A DNA stretch of 64,000 nucleotides, taken from contig JACPQL010000011.1 of NCBI GenBank assembly GCA_016190445.1, forward strand, positions 1-64,000, written 5' to 3'. Positions within the stretch are counted from its first letter, which is position 1. The number at the start of each line of letters is the position of its first letter. Positions 38,802-45,807 of this stretch are shown here, piece by piece. The stretch comes from Chloroflexota bacterium (lineage in GTDB: Bacteria; Chloroflexota; Dehalococcoidia; Lucifugimonadales; JACPQL01). A program made the position numbers and the translations under genes. The notes below the pieces were generated by a model. It was not told the origin of the DNA. It searched no databases and saw only the letters and a program-made list of their open reading frames with translations.

Positions 38802-39902
38802 CTACTTGAGCACCTGCACCGTGTTCCGCTTCACCAGACCCCAGTCTATCTCGTACCCCAGGCCGGGTTTCTCCGGCGCGTGCACCAGCCCCTTCTCGTC
38901 TACCTCGATGTCGGCGACGAGCCCGTACTTGTTGGCGCCGCTGGCCGGGAACACCTCGTAGTAGTCGCAGTTGGGGATGGCCATGGTGACGTGCAGATTG
39001 GCCACGTTGTTCAGGGAGTTCCCGCCGTGGTGCAGTTCACACTTCATGTGGAAGGACTCTGCCAGGTTGGCGATCTTCACGAGGGGCGTGATACCTCCCG
39101 ACACCGCCACGTCGCCCCTCAGGATGTCGGTGGCTCCCTGCACTACCCACTGGGCCATGCCATACAGGCCGCCCGGGACGTACTCGGTGGCCATGATGGG
39201 GATGTCCAGCTTGCTGTGTAGCTTCACGTAACCATAGATGTCTTCCTCGGCCAGGGGGTCTTCGTACCAGAAGTAGCCTAGCTTTTCGATCTGCCTGCCT
39301 ACTCGAAGGGCCTCCTCATAGTTGTAAGACCACATGGAGTCCAGCATCAGCACCATGTCGTCGCCCACGGCCTTGCGGACGGCGCGGGAAATGGCTACGT
39401 CCTCCTTGGGTACGCCGTGGGGGTGGATCTTGTAAGCTGTCCACCCCAGCGACTTGAAGTGCTTCGCCTCCTCGGCATAGGCCTCGGGAGAGGGAAGGTA
39501 GGCGGAGCTGGCGTAGGCCGGGACGTGCTCCTTGCAGGAGCCGAGCAGGCGGTGGATGGGGAGGCCCGCCACCTTGCCCGCCACGTCCCACAGGGCCACG
39601 TCCACGGCCCCTATGGCGCGGACCGCCACCATCCGGTTGAGACGGTACATCTCTGTCCAGATGGCCCCGATGTCCAGCGGGTTGCGGCCCACCACCACCG
39701 GCTTGACCAGCTCCATGAGCGGCCCGGCAAAGACCTCTGCCCCCTGTCGGGAGGAGCCCAGGAAAGCGTGGCCCTCTACCCCTTCGTCGGTGTGGACAGT
39801 GACGATCCCCAACTGCCTCTCGCCGCCGAAGTGGGTCCGGCCGGTGTGCCACGGGGCGCTTGGCCACTTGAAAAGCGTCAGAGAGAGATCGGTGACCTTC
39901 AT
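38802..39902 (-). CDS. Mandelate racemase / muconate lactonizing enzyme family protein
   Basis: 366 residues, the first gene of a five-gene leftward operon. The capping domain covers about 1-120. The barrel shows KIHPHGVPK (likely acid/base Lys/His), metal ligands Asp in LMLDSMWSYN, Glu in WYEDPLAEED and Glu in MATEYVPGG, then ELHHGGNSLNN near the C-terminal end. All three metal ligands are intact, unlike its neighbour. Family members abstract the alpha proton of a carboxylate (dehydration, racemisation or cycloisomerisation). The substrate is unknown; sugar acids or lactones are likely given the transporter and hydrolase downstream. Confidence 0.92.
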   Translation of the reverse strand: MKVTDLSLTLFKWPSAPWHTGRTHFGGERQLGIVTVHTDEGVEGHAFLGSSRQGAEVFAGPLMELVKPVVVGRNPLDIGAIWTEMYRLNRMVAVRAIGAVDVALWDVAGKVAGLPIHRLLGSCKEHVPAYASSAYLPSPEAYAEEAKHFKSLGWTAYKIHPHGVPKEDVAISRAVRKAVGDDMVLMLDSMWSYNYEEALRVGRQIEKLGYFWYEDPLAEEDIYGYVKLHSKLDIPIMATEYVPGGLYGMAQWVVQGATDILRGDVAVSGGITPLVKIANLAESFHMKCELHHGGNSLNNVANLHVTMAIPNCDYYEVFPASGANKYGLVADIEVDEKGLVHAPEKPGLGYEIDWGLVKRNTVQVLK

Positions 39903-40111
39903 GCTTGCCTCCTCAGGTGGTGTTTGCCTCTGGGGATGTGCCCCTGCGGTACTATAGCATTTTCCCGGTGGTAAGGGAGCTTGGCACAGCTACGAGCCGT
40001 TGCCCTATCGTCTCAGGCACCTTCTTACATCCAAGAGAAGCAATTGGCTCCCGTAGGGCATCCCGACAAGTCGGGACGACCTACACACTTAAAGAGCCGT
40101 GCGTGGACTCC

Positions 40112-40259
40112 TAACAGGGTGATGAAAAACTCCTTCGACCAGCCCCCCGACCCCCTTCCTGGCCAGGAAGGGGGTGAAAATTGTATCTGGGGGACACCCC
40201 CAGACCGCCGCCAAGAGGGCTTTGCCCCTCTGGACACCCCTTTTTCAGCAGCCTCCTAA
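40112..40259. repeat. Dispersed inverted-repeat element (family A)
   Basis: Ends TAACAGGGTGATGAAAAAC (40112) and, inverted, TTAGGAGGCTGCTGAAAAAG (40259) are related. Inside are three tandem hairpins: CCTTCCTGGCCAGGAAGG, CTGGGGGACACCCCCAG and AGAGGGCTTTGCCCCTCT. A near copy lies at 12582, and one end recurs at 48338. The ends start with TA. Confidence 0.75.
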
Positions 40260-40271
40260 TCCATGCGATAC

Positions 40272-40558
40272 CGTCGTTGCGAGTCCCGACGGAGTCGGGA
40301 CGTGGCAATCTGGCGGTGTGGCGGTGCGTCCCATCCCCGCCAGATTGGCGTGAAAATAGGTCTTGGGGGAGGGGCTGTCATGCTGAGGAGTCGGTTGAAC
40401 TCATCTGCCTTCAACATTCCTCTGCCGACGAAGTCCCGACTCCGTCGAGGACTCGCGACAGAGTCGGAGCATCTAGGGGGTTTCCCATCCCACAGTGGCG
40501 CCCCGATTGTATCGGGGCATGACCGATTGCTTCGCTCGCCCACTCGCTCGCAATGACG
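40272..40558. repeat. Inverted-repeat element (ATTGCGAG family)
   Basis: CGTCGTTGCGAG (40272-40283) and CTCGCAATGACG (40547-40558) are inverted, with one mismatch. They bound 287 bp of nested hairpins such as GTCCCGAC/GTCGGGAC and CCCCGATTGTATCGGGG. It has no coding capacity. It resembles the CGTCATTGCGAGCGA repeats common between genes in many genomes, and the left edge of this window. Confidence 0.7.
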
Positions 40559-40631
40559 AGGCGCTGCCCTGGGTCAGGCGTATTTAGCTCTCCATGCAAG
40601 TCTCCGTAATCGCCTCCAGGCACACTCTCGT

Positions 40632-40793
40632 CTCCAGAGGGTAGTGTGTCAGGTAGGTTCTCGTCATTCCGGCGAAGGCCGGAATCCATCAGGGCATCTC
40701 AACCGCGGCCGTACCTGGACACCGGCCTCCGCCGGTGTGACGGGTAGAGCCCCCATCACCTGACACAGCAAACTGACACACTACTCTCCAGAG
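40632..40793. repeat. MITE-like element with 23-bp imperfect terminal inverted repeats
   Basis: Left arm 40632-40654 and right arm 40771-40793 match inverted at 19 of 23 positions, including 12 in a row (GTAGTGTGTCAG). Inside are ATTCCGGCGAAGGCCGGAAT (40665-40684) and CACCGGC/GCCGGTG (40720-40737) hairpins. It has no coding capacity. It ends 75 bp before the flavin reductase start, so it may have displaced or supplied that gene's promoter. Confidence 0.75.
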
Positions 40794-40868
40794 TTCACCG
40801 GAATGGGGGCAGGCGCGGTATACTAGCGAGCACCCGTGACGGAACGTACTCAGAGCAGGAGGAGCAGA

Positions 40869-41459
40869 GTGGTCAGGACATTGCGAAACTCGGCGGACTC
40901 TTTCTATTGCCATTACCCGGCGGGGGCGACCATCGTCACCAGTCACGCCCACAGCCGTGACAACGCCATGGCAGTGGCGTGGCACGCCGCAATTTCACGG
41001 CAGCCCCCCTACTACGCAGTCTCCATTTCGCCGAAGCGCTTCACCCACGGCCTCATCATGGAGTCAGGCGAGTTTGTGGTGAATTTCATGCCCTTCGAGA
41101 AGGGTGACTTGGTGGCCCGGGTCGCGGGCTGTAGTGGTCGGGACGTGGACAAGTTCAGTGCTTTCAAGATAGCCGGATGTCAGGGCTCTCGGGTGAGGGC
41201 GCCCGTGCTGGCCGATGCCGTTGCCGCCTACGAGTGCCGGCTCGTGGGCCGCCATACCTACGGCGACCACGACCTCTTTGTGGGCGAGGTCGTGGCGGTG
41301 CACGCGGAGTCCTCCGCGCTCACAGATGACGGGAGAGTCAACCTTGAGAAGGTCCGGCCCATCGTGTACATGGGGGAGGACTGGTACGCAACACTCGGCC
41401 AGCCTGCGCACATAGAGCGTCAGGCGCGGGCGGGAGCGGCCCTGGGGACGGGCCGGTAG
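40869..41459 (+). CDS. Flavin reductase-like FMN-binding protein
   Basis: 196 residues from GTG 40869, with AGGAGGAG four to five bases upstream; the GTG at 40836 has no such site. The fold and motifs fit the flavin-reductase-like split barrel: YCHYPAGATIVTSH, NAMAVAWHAAISRQPPYYAV, GEFVVNFMP, and HDLFVGEVVAVH. It probably binds FMN and either reduces free flavin with NAD(P)H or transfers electrons from ferredoxin. It runs in the same direction as the FadR-type regulator and the 2-oxoacid:ferredoxin oxidoreductase genes 39 bp downstream. A possible TATACT -10 box is at 40819. Confidence 0.9.
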   Translation: MVRTLRNSADSFYCHYPAGATIVTSHAHSRDNAMAVAWHAAISRQPPYYAVSISPKRFTHGLIMESGEFVVNFMPFEKGDLVARVAGCSGRDVDKFSAFKIAGCQGSRVRAPVLADAVAAYECRLVGRHTYGDHDLFVGEVVAVHAESSALTDDGRVNLEKVRPIVYMGEDWYATLGQPAHIERQARAGAALGTGR

Positions 41460-41472
41460 CGCGCTCACCATC

Positions 41473-41500
41473 TTGACACGGGTGCTGTGGGAGGTAAAAT
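41473..41500 (+). promoter_or_regulatory. Near-consensus promoter overlapping the regulator's start codon
   Basis: TTGACA (41473-41478), 16-bp spacer, TAAAAT (41495-41500). The -10 box overlaps the SD-supported ATG at 41499. A transcript from here would begin near 41507, beside a second in-frame ATG at 41508, implying a leaderless message for the shorter form. Confidence 0.6.
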
Positions 41501-42245
41501 GCGCAGCATGGTCAGACCAGCAGGCCAGCAGACCAATTCCTCCAACGCTGCCTTCACCGCTATACGGCGTACACGTTTGTTCGAAGGCGTGGTGGAGCAG
41601 GTGAAGGAGCTGATCCGCGACGGGCGGCTCCGTCCCGGTCAGAAGTTGCCCTCGGAGCGGGAGCTGGCCCAGCGCTTCCAGGTCAGCCGCGCCTCTCTCC
41701 GGGAGGCCATCCGCGCCCTGGAGCTGGAGGGCCTGGTGGTCACCAGGCCAGGCGCGGGCTCTTTTGTGAGTGAGGAAGGGTTCGACGCAGCCGTGGAGGC
41801 ACTGGCGCGCCGGCTGCTGGCGGGGCGAGAGGAGCTGGCCGACGTTGCGGAGCTGCGCCTGCTGTTGGAGCCCCAGGTGGCAGCTTTGGCCGCGCAGAGG
41901 GCGGTACAGGAGGACAAAGACCGGCTAGAGGCTATCCTTCAGGAGCAGTCGCAGCAGGTCCAGCAAGGAGGGAGCGGCGCTGACGCTGATGTCGCCTTTC
42001 ACTCCCAGGTGGCTGCGGCCTCTCACAACCAGGCCCTGGTCAACCTGAGCGGCGCCCTGGCAGACCTCCTCGCTCCCGTGCGCGACGAGACGCTCCAGAC
42101 CCCGGAGAGGTCTCAAGCGTCTCTGGCCTCTCACCGCACCATTCTGGACGCCGTCATGCGGGGTGGCGCTGAGGCTGCCCGCCAGGCCATGAGAGAGCAC
42201 ATTCTGGGCGTGAACCGGAGCTTGCTGGAGAAGAAGGGAGGATAA
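41499..42245 (+). CDS. FadR-type (GntR family) transcription regulator
   Basis: 248 residues. The N-terminal winged helix (about 25-95) has the GntR signature LRPGQKLPSERELAQRF then VSRASLREAIRALELEGLV. The C-terminal FCD all-helical ligand domain shows ELRLLLEPQVAALAA, DVAFHSQVAAAS (metal ligand region) and SHRTILDAV. FCD regulators sense small carboxylates and mostly repress adjacent catabolic genes. It lies 6 bp upstream of the oxidoreductase genes, so the ligand is probably that enzyme's 2-oxoacid or its precursor. ATG 41499 has GGGAGG five bases upstream. Confidence 0.93.
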   Translation: MRSMVRPAGQQTNSSNAAFTAIRRTRLFEGVVEQVKELIRDGRLRPGQKLPSERELAQRFQVSRASLREAIRALELEGLVVTRPGAGSFVSEEGFDAAVEALARRLLAGREELADVAELRLLLEPQVAALAAQRAVQEDKDRLEAILQEQSQQVQQGGSGADADVAFHSQVAAASHNQALVNLSGALADLLAPVRDETLQTPERSQASLASHRTILDAVMRGGAEAARQAMREHILGVNRSLLEKKGG

Positions 42246-42251
42246 GCAGCT

Positions 42252-43418
42252 ATGACGACGTACGCCGTGGAGGTGGTCTACAGGGGCGTTTTCCAAAAGA
42301 CCCTCTCCAGGAACATCTGCCGAGGCATCGTGCTGGCGGCACACAAGGAGGGAAAGGTGGGGACGGCCTTTGGCCGCTACGGGGACTCTCCCGAGCGCAA
42401 CGGGGTCCCCGCCAAGTACTTCGCCGTGGTGGCTGATGACCGCATTGAGCTGGAGGAGAGCCTGGCCAAGTACGAGCCCAAAGAGGTGGACGTTACCATC
42501 TGCGCGGACGACACCCTGTGCAGGGGACTGGAGTCCTGGGGATGGTACGGGCTCCAGGCCATCAATGCCCTTACCAAGGAGAACGGCACCCTCATCGTCA
42601 CCTCCAAGCAGACCCCGGAGTCGCTCCTGGAGGACATTCACAGGACGGACACTCCGTACAACCTGGCCATTCTGAGCGGCCCGGCCAGCTTCTCCGGCCT
42701 CTGGGTGTACAAGGACGACCACACTGACGTGCGTATTCTGGGTGCCCTGGCCAAGGTGCTCCCAGGCCTGGTCGGGCTGGAGTCTTACTGCCAAGCGATT
42801 GAGGAGCAGTGGAAGAGCGGGGCCAAGGTGGTCTCGGCGCGGCGCTCCTACGAGCAGCTTCACGTCAGGCCTGTGGAGCCCGGGGAAGGGAGTTCGGCGC
42901 CACGCTTCTCCTTCGAGAAGCCCGGCTGGGAGGAGATGAAGGAGGCACTGGTGGTCCAGGGCGTCGCTAAGGGGGCGGGCTTTCGGGGTGGGGACGGCGG
43001 GTTCCAGGCGGGCCGCAGCGAGGTGTTCAAGAAGTTCAGCACCCGCACCATGCGCCCTGTTATCAACTTTGAGATTTGCACCAAGTGCACCCTCTGCTGG
43101 CTCCAGTGCCCCGACACCTGCTTCGATGTAACGCCCGACGGCCTCTACGATGTGAACACGGAGGCCTGCTGTGGCTGCGGCGTCTGCGAGGATGTGTGCC
43201 CGGTGCCCGACTGTATAACAATGGTCGGCGAGGAACACTTCAAAGATAACTTCAGCCAGTACGACTGGTACCAGCGGGACAAGGAAGGCTACCGTCAGTG
43301 GCTGAAGGGGATAACCGCCGCGCAGTCGGCGCAGAAGCGCTCCCATGGCCTCCATCACTGGGGACAGTACCAAGAGGAGCTAGCTGCCGCCGGAAGGGGT
43401 GACAACGATGACAACTAG
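42252..43418 (+). CDS. 2-oxoacid:ferredoxin oxidoreductase, fused gamma and delta subunits
   Basis: 388 residues. The gamma domain (about 1-200) starts with a RGVFQKTLSRNICRGI segment that recalls the gamma-subunit nucleotide-binding region. A linker is followed by a two-cluster ferredoxin domain with CTKCTLCWLQCPDTC and CCGCGVCEDVCPVPDC (about 275-320). In oxalate oxidoreductase the gamma and delta parts are also fused; in pyruvate and most other 2-oxoacid oxidoreductases they are separate or arranged differently. The enzyme oxidatively decarboxylates a 2-oxoacid and reduces ferredoxin. The substrate is not determinable here. Confidence 0.9.
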   Translation: MTTYAVEVVYRGVFQKTLSRNICRGIVLAAHKEGKVGTAFGRYGDSPERNGVPAKYFAVVADDRIELEESLAKYEPKEVDVTICADDTLCRGLESWGWYGLQAINALTKENGTLIVTSKQTPESLLEDIHRTDTPYNLAILSGPASFSGLWVYKDDHTDVRILGALAKVLPGLVGLESYCQAIEEQWKSGAKVVSARRSYEQLHVRPVEPGEGSSAPRFSFEKPGWEEMKEALVVQGVAKGAGFRGGDGGFQAGRSEVFKKFSTRTMRPVINFEICTKCTLCWLQCPDTCFDVTPDGLYDVNTEACCGCGVCEDVCPVPDCITMVGEEHFKDNFSQYDWYQRDKEGYRQWLKGITAAQSAQKRSHGLHHWGQYQEELAAAGRGDNDDN

Positions 43419-44631
43419 GACGCAGACCCCGGTCGAGAGGGAAGAGCTGATCAGTGGAAGCGAGGCCATCGCCAGGGCATGCGCCCTGGCAGACATAGAC
43501 GTGGTCACCGCCTATCCCATCCGCCCTTACGACACGGTCATGCAGTTCGTGTCCAAGCTCATCGCCGATGGGGAGCTGAAGTGCGAGTTCATCATCGCCG
43601 AAAGCGAGCACTCCCAGTTTGAGATCGTCAAGCACGCCTCCGCCGTGGGTGCGCGCACCTTCGTAGGCTCCAGCGGCGTGGGGTGGTTCTATGCCATGGA
43701 GGCCATTGCGGTGACCGCTGGCCTCCGGCTCCCTGTGGTCGCCATGGTAGGCAACCGGGCGCTGGACGACCCGGGCGCCTTCGGTTGTGAGCACAACGAC
43801 GCTCTGGCGGTCCGGGACCTGGGCTGGTTGCTGACCTGGGTCTCCTCGGGCCAGGAGGCGCTGGATACGGCGCTCATAGCCTGGCGGGTGGCCGAGGATC
43901 CACGGGTGTTCCTTCCCTGCGCCATCAGCGCCGACGGCGCCTTCCTCACCCACGCCCAGCAGATGGTCCGCGTGCCGGACAAGGGCCTGGTGGAGCGTTT
44001 CCTGCCCCCCTACAGGCGGGGCGAGTTCCAGCTTCACCCGGACAACCCCATCACCATCGCGCCCCAGGTGAACGAGGACTGGCTAATGGAGATGCGCAAG
44101 CAGTCTGACGCCGCCATGCGCCGGGCCCGCGGGGTCATTGTTGAGGCGTGCGATGCCTTTGAGCGCGTCTTTGGCCGCAAGCTCACCCCCTTTGTAGAGG
44201 AGTACATGACGGAGGACGCGGACACCATCCTGGTGGGCATGGGCACGCTGGCCATGCCGATAAAGGTGGCGGTGCGGCGCCTCAGGGCCCAGGGCCAGAA
44301 GGTGGGGTTCCTCAGGCTCAAGTGGTTTCGGCCCTTCCCTGTTGAGGATGTCCAGAGGGTGCTCTCTCGTGCCAAGGCCGTCGGGGTGATTGACCGGGAC
44401 TACTCCTTCGGCTCTCCATTCCACTCCGGCGTGCTGTCCCACGAGGTTCGCTCCGCGCTCTATGATGCGGCGGCCCGTCCACCCATGGTCAGCTTCGTGG
44501 CTGGCCTGGGAGGACGCGAGGTCACGCAACCACTGGCCACGGAGATGTTTACCATAGCCGGACAGGTAGCCCGGTCCGGGAGATCGGATAACGAGACCTA
44601 CTGGATAGGAGTGAGGGGGAAGCAGTCATGA
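43408..44631 (+). CDS. 2-oxoacid:ferredoxin oxidoreductase, alpha subunit
   Basis: 407 residues from ATG 43408, overlapping the previous gene by 11 bases; a GTG nine bases earlier is in frame. The N-terminal pyrimidine-binding domain has SGSEAIARACALADIDVVTAYPIRPYDTVMQ, the equivalent of the alpha-subunit substrate/TPP segment. FIIAESEHSQFEIVKHASAVGART matches the glutamate motif that activates ThDP. The C-terminal domain starts around residue 265 (TILVGMGTLAMPIKVAVRRL). It forms the catalytic core with the beta subunit. Confidence 0.93.
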   Translation: MTTRTQTPVEREELISGSEAIARACALADIDVVTAYPIRPYDTVMQFVSKLIADGELKCEFIIAESEHSQFEIVKHASAVGARTFVGSSGVGWFYAMEAIAVTAGLRLPVVAMVGNRALDDPGAFGCEHNDALAVRDLGWLLTWVSSGQEALDTALIAWRVAEDPRVFLPCAISADGAFLTHAQQMVRVPDKGLVERFLPPYRRGEFQLHPDNPITIAPQVNEDWLMEMRKQSDAAMRRARGVIVEACDAFERVFGRKLTPFVEEYMTEDADTILVGMGTLAMPIKVAVRRLRAQGQKVGFLRLKWFRPFPVEDVQRVLSRAKAVGVIDRDYSFGSPFHSGVLSHEVRSALYDAAARPPMVSFVAGLGGREVTQPLATEMFTIAGQVARSGRSDNETYWIGVRGKQS

Positions 44632-45626
44632 CCACCCAGCAGCTAAGACCCATAAGGGGAGTCCACAACGCTCCGCTGGAGGAGTTCTACACGTCAGGCC
44701 ACAGGACTTGTCAGGGGTGTGAGTCGGCGCTGGTGCTGAGGCTGATGGTGAAGGCGGCGGGTCCCAGGACCATCGTCCTGGGGAGCACCGGGTGCATGTA
44801 TGTGGCCAACACCACCTATTACAGCACTCCCTGGGTTGTGCCGTGGATGCACACGCAACTGGGCTCCTCTGGCTCCGCCGCTACAGGCACCGCGGCAGGT
44901 CTCAAAGCCCTCATGCAGAAGGGCAAGATGAGGGATGAGCCCATCAACGTCATCTCCTTCTGCGGCGACGGCGGCGGCGTGGATATGGGGCTCTCCGCCA
45001 TCTCCGCCTCGCTGACGCACCCGGAGTACAACCACCTGGTGCTCCTGTATGACAACGAGTCCTATGCCAATACCGACATCCAGGCATCCGGCTCCTCTCC
45101 CTGGGGCGCCAACACCACCTTCAGCCCTCCCGGCAGGGAGCGCCGCATCATGAACACCCGCTGGAAGAAGAACACGGCCATTATGCTGGCTCACGGGCAT
45201 CCCAAGTCCAGGTACTTTGCCACCGGCTGCCCCTCCTACTCCCTGGACCTGATGAACAAGGTGCGCAAAGCCCTGACCATCGGCGGGCCCACCTTCATTC
45301 ACACCTTTGACCCTTGCCCCAAGGGCTGGGACTACGACCCCAAGTACTCCCACGAGCTGGGCATGATGGCGGTGGAGGCGGGCCTGTGGGTGCAGTGGGA
45401 GATGGAGGATGGAAAGCTGACCTACAACGGTCCTTCTCGGATGATCGCCACCGGCCGCCGCAAGCGCAGGCCCGTCGTAGAGTACCTGAAGCGGCAAGGT
45501 AGGTTTGCCCACTTCACTGAGGAGGACATAGCGTATTTCCAGGCCCAGGTAGACGAGATGTGGGAGAAGTGGGGGACCCCCGGCATTTCATCGGTGAAGC
45601 TGGACCTCACGGGGGACAGAGCGTAG
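44628..45626 (+). CDS. 2-oxoacid:ferredoxin oxidoreductase, beta subunit
   Basis: 332 residues, overlapping the alpha gene by four bases (ATGA). ThDP/Mg is bound by FCGDGGGVDMGL and the following DNESYANTDIQASG (about 110-155). The proximal 4Fe-4S cluster is held by C24 and C27 in TCQGCE, a TGCMY cysteine, and a late DPCPKGW cysteine. The long aromatic segment NTTYYSTPWVVPWMHTQLGSS is characteristic of the family. With alpha and gamma-delta it makes a complete enzyme. A perfect hairpin 28 bp after the stop probably ends the operon. Confidence 0.94.
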   Translation: MTTQQLRPIRGVHNAPLEEFYTSGHRTCQGCESALVLRLMVKAAGPRTIVLGSTGCMYVANTTYYSTPWVVPWMHTQLGSSGSAATGTAAGLKALMQKGKMRDEPINVISFCGDGGGVDMGLSAISASLTHPEYNHLVLLYDNESYANTDIQASGSSPWGANTTFSPPGRERRIMNTRWKKNTAIMLAHGHPKSRYFATGCPSYSLDLMNKVRKALTIGGPTFIHTFDPCPKGWDYDPKYSHELGMMAVEAGLWVQWEMEDGKLTYNGPSRMIATGRRKRRPVVEYLKRQGRFAHFTEEDIAYFQAQVDEMWEKWGTPGISSVKLDLTGDRA

Positions 45627-45653
45627 ACCTCCAACGGGTCCTCCGGCGGACTA

Positions 45654-45690
45654 GGCAAAGGACGCCCCAGCGGCAGGGGCGTCCTTTGCC
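45654..45690. terminator. 15-bp perfect hairpin after the oxidoreductase operon
   Basis: GGCAAAGGACGCCCC, a 7-base loop, then GGGGCGTCCTTTGCC. It lacks a run of Ts, so it either ends transcription with factor help or protects the 3' end of the message. Confidence 0.7.
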
Positions 45691-45725
45691 ACTTGTAGCG
45701 AAGAGATGGTGGAACGGCATGTTCA

Positions 45726-45755
45726 TTGCATGACGCCCGCAGGGATGTGTAGTAT
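45726..45755 (+). promoter_or_regulatory. Probable promoter of the kinase-regulator pair
   Basis: TTGCAT (45726-45731), 18-bp spacer, TAGTAT (45750-45755), 52 bp before the GTG start of the kinase. Confidence 0.5.
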
Positions 45756-45807
45756 ACCTTGGTCAGCATAGGCACGTGCACCCTAGACCGACGGGGGGAG
45801 AAGCGGC

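Noticed and set aside
39903-40835. Possible CRISPR array, because of repeated short hairpins
   Set aside because: The repeats differ from one another and are inverted, with no constant direct repeat or spacer length and no cas genes nearby.
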